Positions 28,884 to 38,374 of a stretch of DNA of 64,000 nucleotides are shown piece after piece. Position 1 is the stretch's first letter. Each line of letters starts with the position of its first letter. Under the pieces are notes generated by a model. The model searched no databases. It was not told where the DNA came from and was given only the letters and a program-made list of their open reading frames with translations. A program made the position numbers and the translations under genes. The DNA is from Isotricha intestinalis (lineage: Eukaryota; Ciliophora; Litostomatea; Vestibuliferida; Isotrichidae): assembly GCA_023807065.1 (NCBI GenBank), contig JAJJLU010000339.1, positions 34,322-98,321 on the forward strand, in the 5' to 3' direction.

Positions 28884-31800
28884 TTAATCCAATAATTGTA
28901 ATAAAAATTCAATTATTTCCCTTTGATTAAAATAAGGTAAATATTCATGATAAAAGATTAAATTAATAATACATTCTTTCATTTTATCATTAATATCTTT
29001 TTCCAAAGTAATTAAATATTGATTAAAAAAATAATTAACTATTTTAAAAATAGCCATAGGAGTATATATAGGAACATTAAATGTTTTTTTGGTTACATTA
29101 TTTCTTAAAAAAATTTTTGGTTTAATTTCTTTTTGACAATCAACACAAAAATAATTAACAGGTTTTAATTCTATTTTACATTTTTCACAACCAAGAACTA
29201 TTGTATTTACTTTTAAATTACAATTATTACAAGCTTTTGTTAGTTGTATTGTTTTTCCACAACACTCATCACATAAATTATATATATCTTGTATTTTTTC
29301 TTTACAATATTCACATGAATTTATTATATTTAGTTGAGTTCCCATTGATTGAGAAAATTTTATATAAAATTCCTCATTTTTAACTCCATCTTGACAAAAA
29401 TTATATTTTAAAAATATTTTATATTTTTTTTCTTCACTTTTCTTCTCTTCTTCTTCTTCTTCTTCTAATTTAGTTTCTTCATTTTTATTATTTTGTTTTT
29501 CCATTAAATATTTTTTAACTTCAATTTGAATATTTATGAATGAATTAACTAACTTTAATATATTTTCATTTGGAAAAATTGAGTTTGAAATTATGAATTC
29601 CATTAATTCATTATATATATTTAATAAAGTATTTTTATATTCAAATGATATTTCTTTTTTTAAACATAATTTATAAATAAGAGATAATAAAATACTTATA
29701 TATTCTCTTGGAAAAAATAATTGTTTTTCATTTATATTATCATTATCATAATCATTTTTTAATTTATCTAAATAGAAAGTTATTTTATTTGTTATATCAA
29801 ATTTATCACAATAATATCCTAAAATTAATAAACCTGTCATTCCTAAAAAATTATAATATTTTATTTTTTTTAAACCAACAAACATATTTATCATTTCTCT
29901 TAATATATCATTATAATTTATTGTTTTTATTTTACAATCACAATTCAAAAAGAAAATTTCTTCTAATTCTTCTCTACTTAAATTTTCAATATAATTTGAA
30001 TAATTCAATAAAATATTATTATCTAATTCAATTGAATTATATTTATATGTTAATTTCTTATCTGAAAGTTTTGAATTACTTGAAATTTGTTTAGATAATT
30101 TAATTTCATTAAAGAAATATTTCTTTAAATTTTTAAAATAATAAACATAAAATTTTTCAAAATTTAAATTTAAATTAAGTTCCTTTTGAAAATATAAGTT
30201 TTTCATAATATCAAAACATTTTTCAACACTACAATTATTATATCTCATAAAAATAAAATATTCACAGAAAATATAAGGTATTTTATATATTTCTTGACTT
30301 TCAAATTTTAATAAATATTCCTTAACAAATCTATTATATTTTGGAGTTTCTTTTAGGCAATTAATAAAAATTAACTCTTCTTCAATATATAAATCATTTA
30401 ATTTATTTTCATCATATTTTAATATATATTTATTTACTTTTATATTATTTTTTTCTTCAATTATTTTCTCAAAAGAAAAAGCTTTTCTAAATATACAAAA
30501 AATAGTTGTTGTAAAAAAATAAAATGGTTCTTGAAATGTTATTCTATTATCTGAAAATAATTTTGCTTCTTGGTCAAAAAAATTTATATTATCAGAATTT
30601 TCTTCTTCAATTTTATCTTTAATATATTGTAAATGATTTTGAATCATTTTAATACCTTCTCCAAAAAAATTTAAATTTTCAATTTTTTTATTTAATAAAA
30701 TCTTATCAAAATAATTATCTAATTTTTGAATATCAGTAAATTCATCTTCATTAAAAGTATGAAGATCATCATATTTTTTATCTTTGATTTTGGTATTTTT
30801 TTTTTTACCATCAAAATAAAAAATATTATCATCTAAATCTAAAATAATAAAACCTTGAAAATAAAACCCTTTAATTTTATTATTATATTTTTCATTATAA
30901 GTGCAATTAATTCCAATCATATGAGGTTCTAGTTTTCCAATAATACTTTTAGGTTTATCAATTAAATCTAAATCTCCTTCATCTACAGTAATAATTTGAT
31001 TAAAATAACTAGTTTCAGTAAATGGATATGATAAAGTAAATATTATAATCATTAACATATTTAATTTTTTTATATCTTTACTAAATATTATTATATATCT
31101 TTCAATGAAAGTATATAAAAATAATTTTATAAAAATATTTGAACTAACAAACTTAAATATTTCTTTAAAAGCATAATCACATATTGGATAAGCTGACATT
31201 TGTTCTATTTCTGCTTCTTTGTTTATAATTTCTTCATTATTATTTTTAAGATATAAACTTAATTCTTTTTCAGGAAAAAAATTTATTGAATATGAAAAAT
31301 TTATTGGACTTGGAACAAAATTTACTATATTATATAATAATATTTCAAGAGGTATTTCTTGACTATCTGATAAAAATAATTTTAAACTTGTATGAAATAA
31401 TTCATTCATTTTCATAAAATATAAATATTGACTTATTATTAAGAAAGATTTAGGAAAAAAAACTCTAATATTTTCAGTCATTAATTTTTGTTCATAAAAA
31501 ATATATGAAAAACCAACAAGAGGATTTTTAGTATCTTTATTATTAATTTTTATATCACAATTTGTGAAAAAAGGTAAATTATATTCTAAAGATTTAATAT
31601 AATTTGAAATTATTTCATCACTTGTATTTTTTTCTTTTATATAATAATAAATTAAAGGATTTTTTGGAAAAGTATATTCAATTAATAAATCAGAATCAAT
31701 CATATAATTTCCATTAAAATCAGATGATATTGAATTAATAATTGTTGGCTTTACACTTATATTATATTTATATAATGTAAAATTTGAATTATCATGTTCT

Positions 31801-31967
31801 ATTTTTATTATATTTTCATTCTGTTTTCCTTGTTTTATTATTTGTGATATATTATTTTTTATTTCATTTTTTTTAATGTTATTTATTCCAATAATACTAA
31901 AATTTTCAATTAAATTATGAGAATAACTTAAATAAGGGTATTTTTTAATTCCTACTTCTGAATTCAT
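28884..31967 (-). CDS. DENN-domain protein (predicted Rab guanine-nucleotide exchange factor) with zinc-ribbon tail
   Basis: A 1027-aa protein. The N-terminal part has DENN landmarks in order. A short upstream DENN region begins PYLSYSHNLIENFSIIGI. The central DENN segment at about 172-215 has PKSFLIISQYLYFMKMNELF and then PLEILLYNIVNFVPSP, matching the family pattern of 'LSRYPFF' followed by 'PLEx(n)VPxPxPG'. Then come DLDLIDKPKSIIGKLEPHMIG and a downstream part near 530 (FINCLKETPKYNRFVKEYL). The middle is helical. Near the C-terminus (about 885-950) four to five CxxC pairs (CEYCKEK, CDEC, CNNC, CEKC, CVDC) form a zinc-ribbon-like array. DENN proteins activate Rab GTPases, so it should work in vesicle traffic. 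The Rab partner is unknown; a Rab is encoded at 45813-46469. Confidence 0.75.
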   Translation of the reverse strand: MNSEVGIKKYPYLSYSHNLIENFSIIGINNIKKNEIKNNISQIIKQGKQNENIIKIEHDNSNFTLYKYNISVKPTIINSISSDFNGNYMIDSDLLIEYTFPKNPLIYYYIKEKNTSDEIISNYIKSLEYNLPFFTNCDIKINNKDTKNPLVGFSYIFYEQKLMTENIRVFFPKSFLIISQYLYFMKMNELFHTSLKLFLSDSQEIPLEILLYNIVNFVPSPINFSYSINFFPEKELSLYLKNNNEEIINKEAEIEQMSAYPICDYAFKEIFKFVSSNIFIKLFLYTFIERYIIIFSKDIKKLNMLMIIIFTLSYPFTETSYFNQIITVDEGDLDLIDKPKSIIGKLEPHMIGINCTYNEKYNNKIKGFYFQGFIILDLDDNIFYFDGKKKNTKIKDKKYDDLHTFNEDEFTDIQKLDNYFDKILLNKKIENLNFFGEGIKMIQNHLQYIKDKIEEENSDNINFFDQEAKLFSDNRITFQEPFYFFTTTIFCIFRKAFSFEKIIEEKNNIKVNKYILKYDENKLNDLYIEEELIFINCLKETPKYNRFVKEYLLKFESQEIYKIPYIFCEYFIFMRYNNCSVEKCFDIMKNLYFQKELNLNLNFEKFYVYYFKNLKKYFFNEIKLSKQISSNSKLSDKKLTYKYNSIELDNNILLNYSNYIENLSREELEEIFFLNCDCKIKTINYNDILREMINMFVGLKKIKYYNFLGMTGLLILGYYCDKFDITNKITFYLDKLKNDYDNDNINEKQLFFPREYISILLSLIYKLCLKKEISFEYKNTLLNIYNELMEFIISNSIFPNENILKLVNSFINIQIEVKKYLMEKQNNKNEETKLEEEEEEEKKSEEKKYKIFLKYNFCQDGVKNEEFYIKFSQSMGTQLNIINSCEYCKEKIQDIYNLCDECCGKTIQLTKACNNCNLKVNTIVLGCEKCKIELKPVNYFCVDCQKEIKPKIFLRNNVTKKTFNVPIYTPMAIFKIVNYFFNQYLITLEKDINDKMKECIINLIFYHEYLPYFNQREIIEFLLQLLD

Positions 31968-32346
31968 ATAAATATAAATAAAAATAAATAATTAATTATA
32001 CATACTTTTATTGTCCAAAAAAAATCAAAATATCGAGAAAAAAGAAAATTTCATTTTAAAGTAATAATCTTTTGAAAATTGGACAATTAAATTCAAAAAA
32101 TTTTAAATCCACATATTAATCGCTCAAAAGAATTTATTTATCTTTATCAATTATTTTAATTATTTTTATTTTGAATATAATAAGGTTAAAAAAAATAATT
32201 ATAAATAAATAATTGTTTATCATATATATATTAAATAAATAAAACATTTTTCCCATTTTATAAAATTCATTTTTTCAAAATATAATTTCAAGTTATATGT
32301 ATCATATCTATTATTTTTTACATATTTTAAAAAAGACATATAAGAA
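31968..32346. other. Intergenic region, nothing recognised
   Basis: About 380 bases between the DENN gene start and the end of the PAS membrane protein gene. It is A/T-rich with no open frame, RNA gene or clear repeat. Confidence 0.4.
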
Positions 32347-35300
32347 TTAAAACATAATAGTATTATATATACAAGGTTCAATAGAAGAAATAATATTATT
32401 TTCTTTCAATGTTTTCATAGGGAAAAAAATAGTATGAGCAGTAAAAATAACAAGAATAAAAATCATAATTAAAGCAAAAATAAAATAATTTAAATTACTA
32501 TATTTATTTTCAGCATAATTTAAATCTTTTCTCCAAGAAATGACAATATTAATAATAAGTTTATCATAAAGAAATTCAATTTCAGTCCACATACTAATGA
32601 ATTTTTCATTAGAAACTCTATTTAATAAATTTTCACTTTTATTTTCATCATTATCAAATTCATAATAATTAGTAATAATAGAATTAAGTAAATTATTTGA
32701 AGCAGGAGTAATTCCTTGAGAATTTATTCCATAACTTATATTGTTACATTGTTTTATTAATTCAGAATATTCATAATTAAAACTATTTAATATTGAATAT
32801 TCATATAAATCTTTATTTTCTAAATAATAATTTATATAAAAATCACATGCTCCTTCATTTTCCATATTTGATAAATAAATAATTATATTTTGAAAATTAT
32901 TTGATTCTCTTTTTAAAACTTCATTAATTTTAATATCTGCTAAATTTTTTTTTGCAAAAATTTCTTCTAAAATATTATGTTCTTCTAAATCATTAATATA
33001 ATCTAATTCTTTAAAAGAATTTAAATAACCATGAGATTTATAATTAAAACTCATAGTTTCCCCTTTTAAAATAGTAATTGCATATATATTAAAAATTTCT
33101 TGAGCATTTGTAATTGTTTCTATTAAATTTTTTATTATATATGCAAATATTATTCTTATATCTAAAGTTTGTTTTATTATTAAATCATTTATTATGAAAA
33201 ATGCTGTTAGGAAAGTAAATGATATTGAAAAAAATATTGTATATACTACAAATTGTCTTGGCTTTGCTAATTCTTTTTTATTTTGAATTTGTTTAAATTC
33301 TGAAAATATATTTGTTGGATCAAATAAATTTGACTCGTTTACTAATGTTTTTAATGTTGAATTCTTTGAATTATATAAAGATATTTTCCTTTTCTCTATA
33401 TTTTCTTTCTTTTCTTTTTTTTCTTTTTTTTTAATTCCATTTATACTTTTTCTTTCTTTTAAATTATTTATATTTTTATAAGTTTCTTTTTTTTTTATTT
33501 TTTTTTTCTTATTTGAAATATCTTCTATTTTATTTTTATTTATTTGTAAATCAAAACTAATATCATCTTCTTCACTTTCAATATTATTGTGAATTTTATA
33601 AAGTGTATTTGATTTATGTATTCCTAATTTAATATTGTCTGAAAAATTTATTTTATTAATTTTATACGGTTTTATTATCATTGGTAAATTATTATTTATT
33701 CTTATATAATTATTTTTAAATAAAAGATTATCTTCTAAAGGATTACTTATAATTATTTTTACTTTATTAAATTTATATAAATTTTCAATTTCTGAATTAC
33801 TAATAAATTCTTTTATTAAATCTGCTTTTTTTAATAACAAACTATTAAAAAATTGAAGGAAATTATAATTAATATAATATTTAGCATAAATTTTATTATT
33901 ATATTTAACATAAATGAAAGATTCAATGGTAAAAATTCCACATACTAAAAATCCACTAATGACACTAATCAAATAAATAATAATGAGAATTTTTTTGGTT
34001 TTAGTTTCAATATGATAATAAATTAAATTATCTATTTCATCCCAAGAATATTTTCCATTACAAAAATAATTATCAAATACAAATTGAAAAAAAGCAGGTT
34101 CAACTAATAATTCTCTATTTTTAATTGTATAATAAGAAATATTAAATAAAAAAGGTTCAATATCACTTTCAATAACTTTATATGCATTTAAATGTGAATT
34201 TGCTAAAATAGAATTTAAAGAATGTTTAATCATTAAATTATCTGTTTTTACACTTATATAGTCTAATTCTTCAAAGAATATATTTATTACTTCGAATTCA
34301 TTATAATCACATAAATATTTTTCATATCTTTCAAAAATTTTAAAATAATATAAAAAATCTTTTATCTTGTCATATATTTTTATTTTGTGAAAAGAAATAG
34401 AATTATTAAATCCATTATCAATAACTTTTTCACTTTGTAAACCATTAGTAATATATTGTAATCTGATTAAAGTAGTAATAAAATCATAAATAATATTTCT
34501 AGTAATTAAAGAATTAATTAATATTTCAGTTAACATTTTAATTTTATTTGAATGATTATTAGAAATAATCATTATTATAATTTGTAAAATAATAAAAATT
34601 AAAGTAAGTATAATCCATACAACAATTAATATATAGATTTGAATTTTTAAACGATAATTAAAATCTTTTTTTTTAATTAAAATATATGGATCATCAATTA
34701 CTCTGTTTCCAAAAAATTTATGAATATTATCTATTGAATCTATAATACTATTATTACTTTTTGTATTTAAAGATGTATTTGAAGGAATTGAAAATGAAGA
34801 AATTATTCTATTTGTTTCTTTTTCTACTAAATTATTATAAAAATTAAATTCTTGTTCTTCTTTGGAAGAAAAATCTAAAAGTTCTTTTATTTTTATATTA
34901 TAATTTGACAATAATTGTTTAATTGATAATATTTGAATTTGTCTTATTTTAATTATTATTTCATTTTTATTTTTATTTATCCCAAATTGATTATAAACAT
35001 GTTTTTTACTTTTTTTACTTAAATCATTTACAAATTCTCCTATTTTAGTTTTTGTAGGAAAAATTAAAATGTTTTCTGAATTATTTGTATTTCCAAAAAA
35101 AGTTTCAAAAGAAGAATAAGAATTATTTAATTCTATTGTAAAATAAATAAAATAATAATCTTTATTTTCTTTATTATTTTTAGGTATTTCTCTTTTTTCT
35201 ATAAAACAAACTAATTTAGAATCAATATTTTTCATTATTTGCCTTTGAATTTTTCTTATTCTTTTATAAATTTTAGTAAATTCATCGTTTGAAGAATTTT

Positions 35301-37851
35301 GCATAAAATGAAAATTTAATAAAGCTATATTTTCATATATTTGAGCTAAATTATTCTTTATTTTTTCTTTTTTTTCAACATCCTCAATTTTTAAAATATC
35401 TTTAAAAAAATTTATTTTATATTTCTTTATTGCTAATAAATTCAAACAAAAATATTCTTCAAATAATTGACTAATTGCAAAAATTTTTCCTTTTTTATTA
35501 GTAAAAATAAAACATTCATTTTTATTATGACTATAATTACTTTTTTGATTTTGTTTTATATGATTATTTTTTATAGTATTTGAATTATCTGAATGTTGAA
35601 AATTATAAGGATAAACCTTAAAAAATAATTGTAATTTATCTCCATCAAAAACAACAATACCAATCATATTAATAATAAATGCATGTTTTAGCTTATTTAA
35701 AAAAATAAATTCTTTAATAATAATTTGATTATTTCCCATTTTTATTTTTTCTATAATTCCATAATAATAACTATTTCTTAAACTATCTGGATTAAATTCT
35801 TTAACCTCTTTTCCTTTTAATTCATTTAATGTATAACCTAATTTAGAACAAAAATTATCCGAAATATATTTAAATATCAATTTCCAAGAATTTTTATTTT
35901 TTGCAATATTTATTATTATTGTTGAAAAATTTTCATATCTATATATTATATCAAATATCTTTTTAAAACATTTATTTATATTTTTTGGCATTTCTAAATA
36001 AAAAAATGAATAAAAAATTGTTAATTTTGCTGATAAATGATAAGTTGTTATTATATTTTTAAAGTATAAATTTATTAATGTTTTATTCATTTTATATAAT
36101 GATTTATTAAAATGTTTTAATATTTTGATAAATTCAAATAAAAAACAATCTTTTTCTTTTAAGATTTTAAGTGAATGTATATAAATATTTAAAACATTTG
36201 AAAGATATTTTTCTATTAATATCACATCACATATATTAGAATATAATTTATACAATTCATGAAAACGATTATCTGAATTTTCTTTATTTTTTTTTTGAGG
36301 ATTTAAAATTAAAAAATTCTGATAATTTTCTAAAATAACAAGTTTAATTAAAGAACATTGTAATTGAATTAAAGTACTTGATTTATATAATTTAGTTGTA
36401 GAAAATTCTTCTAGATAAAATAAACCTTTATTATAATTTCTATCAAACATAGTATAAAAAAATGCAAGAACCAATAAATAACTATCATTATTTGAATTAA
36501 TATTATTTTTATATAATTGAGTTTTAATAAACAATTCAATATATTTATATAATATAGGAAAATGAACTTTTAAAATTTTTTCTTTATATTCACATTTATG
36601 TCTTAAATTTTCTACAATTTGTAAATAATTTTCTGTTTGTTTCATAAAATCTTTATAAGTATATTTAGTACAATAACATTTTATCCCAGGATATTTATTA
36701 CATTTATTTTCTATTTTATGTTTTTTAAATATATGATCAAAATACTCTATTATTTCATATAATAAATCATTACCTATTATTTTTTCTGGATGATATAATA
36801 TATAAAATATTTTATTTAATAATTCATATGAATGATAATTTGGTTCGTTGCCTTTAAAAATTCGAAAAATTATTTTTTTCTCTTTTTCACAAAATAATTG
36901 AAGAACTACAAAAGATAAAAGAAATTCAATAGCTAATTTAAATATTATAATAGTTTTATTTTTTTGTAAAATTTGAAAATTATTTTCCCAATCATATAAA
37001 AAAATAAACTCAATAATACAAGAAAAAAAACACATTGAATCTAAGAAAATAATAGTATTTCTAAAAAAAAAATTAGTGAAAAAATTTTTTGAATCACTTG
37101 AAATAACAAATATATAATAGAAAATAAATATAATTCTTATAGTTCCTTTAATAAACACACATATTTTTAAAGGAAGATAATAATCACAAACTAAAAGACT
37201 TTGAAAAAAAGGAAAAAAAGCTAATTTAAATTTAACTTCTTTTAATTTAGTGACAATAAAAGAAGAAGTAAAACAACAAGGAATTGCAGTTAAATATATG
37301 AAAATAATATTTATTATAAATAGATAAATAATTAAAATTGTTTGAACTAACATTATAATATAATTATATGTATTTCTACAATCATTATTTATATTTTTTA
37401 TTAATTTATAATCTACTTTCTCATCATATATTGGTTTACAAAAATAATTTTCAAAACAAAACATAAAATTATATGGTGAAAATACAAAATTTACCCAAAA
37501 CATTATTTGAACTATAATTTTAAAGAATTTAGGATTTGATATTCTATTATATTCTTTTATTTGATTATAAAATCTAAAATATATTATGATGTTTATTATT
37601 GAAGAAATAAATAAAAATAATATAAAAAACAAAGCAATATTTTGGGAATTTAATTTATGTATTATTGGTAATGTTGTTATTAATGAAAGATAATATGTTA
37701 TTCCATGTTTATAATGAATATTCCAATCATGAGTTATTATAAATAATGGTATTATTCTTAATGATATTAAAATACAATTTTGAAAATTATTATTTGGAAT
37801 ATTTTTTATTACTTGATTTAATAATTTTTCAAAATCACTTTTCTCAGACAT
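32347..37851 (-). CDS. Giant multi-pass membrane protein with PAS-like domains (tiny macrocysts/TmcB-like)
   Basis: An 1834-aa protein, the largest in the window, read without introns. The N-terminal about 340 residues contain seven to nine hydrophobic helices. A soluble helical region with TPR-like character follows (about 400-620). At about 650-760 a PAS-like sensor is seen (FKYISDNFCSKLGYTLNELKGK, then a GIVVFDGDKLQLFF strand), and a second PAS-like piece near 780 (ECFIFTNKKGKIFAI). More membrane helices lie near 1070, 1300, 1550 and 1800. This order (many helices, PAS, then spaced helices) is that of the tiny macrocysts (TmcB) family common in ciliates, Dictyostelium and trichomonads. Some relatives carry a C-terminal cyclase; none is present here. 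It is probably a membrane sensor of unknown ligand. Confidence 0.8.
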   Translation of the reverse strand: MSEKSDFEKLLNQVIKNIPNNNFQNCILISLRIIPLFIITHDWNIHYKHGITYYLSLITTLPIIHKLNSQNIALFFILFLFISSIINIIIYFRFYNQIKEYNRISNPKFFKIIVQIMFWVNFVFSPYNFMFCFENYFCKPIYDEKVDYKLIKNINNDCRNTYNYIIMLVQTILIIYLFIINIIFIYLTAIPCCFTSSFIVTKLKEVKFKLAFFPFFQSLLVCDYYLPLKICVFIKGTIRIIFIFYYIFVISSDSKNFFTNFFFRNTIIFLDSMCFFSCIIEFIFLYDWENNFQILQKNKTIIIFKLAIEFLLSFVVLQLFCEKEKKIIFRIFKGNEPNYHSYELLNKIFYILYHPEKIIGNDLLYEIIEYFDHIFKKHKIENKCNKYPGIKCYCTKYTYKDFMKQTENYLQIVENLRHKCEYKEKILKVHFPILYKYIELFIKTQLYKNNINSNNDSYLLVLAFFYTMFDRNYNKGLFYLEEFSTTKLYKSSTLIQLQCSLIKLVILENYQNFLILNPQKKNKENSDNRFHELYKLYSNICDVILIEKYLSNVLNIYIHSLKILKEKDCFLFEFIKILKHFNKSLYKMNKTLINLYFKNIITTYHLSAKLTIFYSFFYLEMPKNINKCFKKIFDIIYRYENFSTIIINIAKNKNSWKLIFKYISDNFCSKLGYTLNELKGKEVKEFNPDSLRNSYYYGIIEKIKMGNNQIIIKEFIFLNKLKHAFIINMIGIVVFDGDKLQLFFKVYPYNFQHSDNSNTIKNNHIKQNQKSNYSHNKNECFIFTNKKGKIFAISQLFEEYFCLNLLAIKKYKINFFKDILKIEDVEKKEKIKNNLAQIYENIALLNFHFMQNSSNDEFTKIYKRIRKIQRQIMKNIDSKLVCFIEKREIPKNNKENKDYYFIYFTIELNNSYSSFETFFGNTNNSENILIFPTKTKIGEFVNDLSKKSKKHVYNQFGINKNKNEIIIKIRQIQILSIKQLLSNYNIKIKELLDFSSKEEQEFNFYNNLVEKETNRIISSFSIPSNTSLNTKSNNSIIDSIDNIHKFFGNRVIDDPYILIKKKDFNYRLKIQIYILIVVWIILTLIFIILQIIIMIISNNHSNKIKMLTEILINSLITRNIIYDFITTLIRLQYITNGLQSEKVIDNGFNNSISFHKIKIYDKIKDFLYYFKIFERYEKYLCDYNEFEVINIFFEELDYISVKTDNLMIKHSLNSILANSHLNAYKVIESDIEPFLFNISYYTIKNRELLVEPAFFQFVFDNYFCNGKYSWDEIDNLIYYHIETKTKKILIIIYLISVISGFLVCGIFTIESFIYVKYNNKIYAKYYINYNFLQFFNSLLLKKADLIKEFISNSEIENLYKFNKVKIIISNPLEDNLLFKNNYIRINNNLPMIIKPYKINKINFSDNIKLGIHKSNTLYKIHNNIESEEDDISFDLQINKNKIEDISNKKKKIKKKETYKNINNLKERKSINGIKKKEKKEKKENIEKRKISLYNSKNSTLKTLVNESNLFDPTNIFSEFKQIQNKKELAKPRQFVVYTIFFSISFTFLTAFFIINDLIIKQTLDIRIIFAYIIKNLIETITNAQEIFNIYAITILKGETMSFNYKSHGYLNSFKELDYINDLEEHNILEEIFAKKNLADIKINEVLKRESNNFQNIIIYLSNMENEGACDFYINYYLENKDLYEYSILNSFNYEYSELIKQCNNISYGINSQGITPASNNLLNSIITNYYEFDNDENKSENLLNRVSNEKFISMWTEIEFLYDKLIINIVISWRKDLNYAENKYSNLNYFIFALIMIFILVIFTAHTIFFPMKTLKENNIISSIEPCIYNTIMF

Positions 37852-38374
37852 TTATTTTTTTTATTTAAAATCAATGTATAATAATAATAATTTTTAAAAT
37901 AATATAAAATTATAATACACAAGAAAAAATTTTGGGTTTTATAATAAAAAACTTTGGAAGTTTCAGAAACTAAATGATTATTAATAATAGAAATAGAATC
38001 TCTTATTCAACTATTAGAAAATAAATATTGAAATATTGATTATAAAATAAAAAATTTTTTTGTTAGTTTAATTAATTAAGATTATAATAATTGATCTATA
38101 ATTATATAAAATATAATTTATAATTTTTTTTTTTCAAAATTTATCAAAAAATATATGATTTTATTTCAGAAGAATAATAAAAATGAATTGATATATTATA
38201 TAATTTTTGGTGAAAATTTTGAATAATTTTTATTTTTGTGTATAAATCAATTAAATTATAATTTCCAATTGAAAGGATATCTCATTTTTTTCTTTTTTTT
38301 TATTATTAACAATAGAATTTTCATTATTAATTTTTTATTAAAGAAAATTTTATAATTAGGAAATTATTAATTAA
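37852..38374. other. Divergent intergenic region with a weak coding remnant
   Basis: A 523-bp gap between divergent starts. Around 37985-38075 the plus strand reads as a coding-like patch (IEIESLIQLLENKY, one TGA, then NIDYKIKNFFVSLIN). It may be a gene fragment, but it is only about 30 codons. The rest is A/T-rich promoter-like sequence without a nameable motif. Confidence 0.3.
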
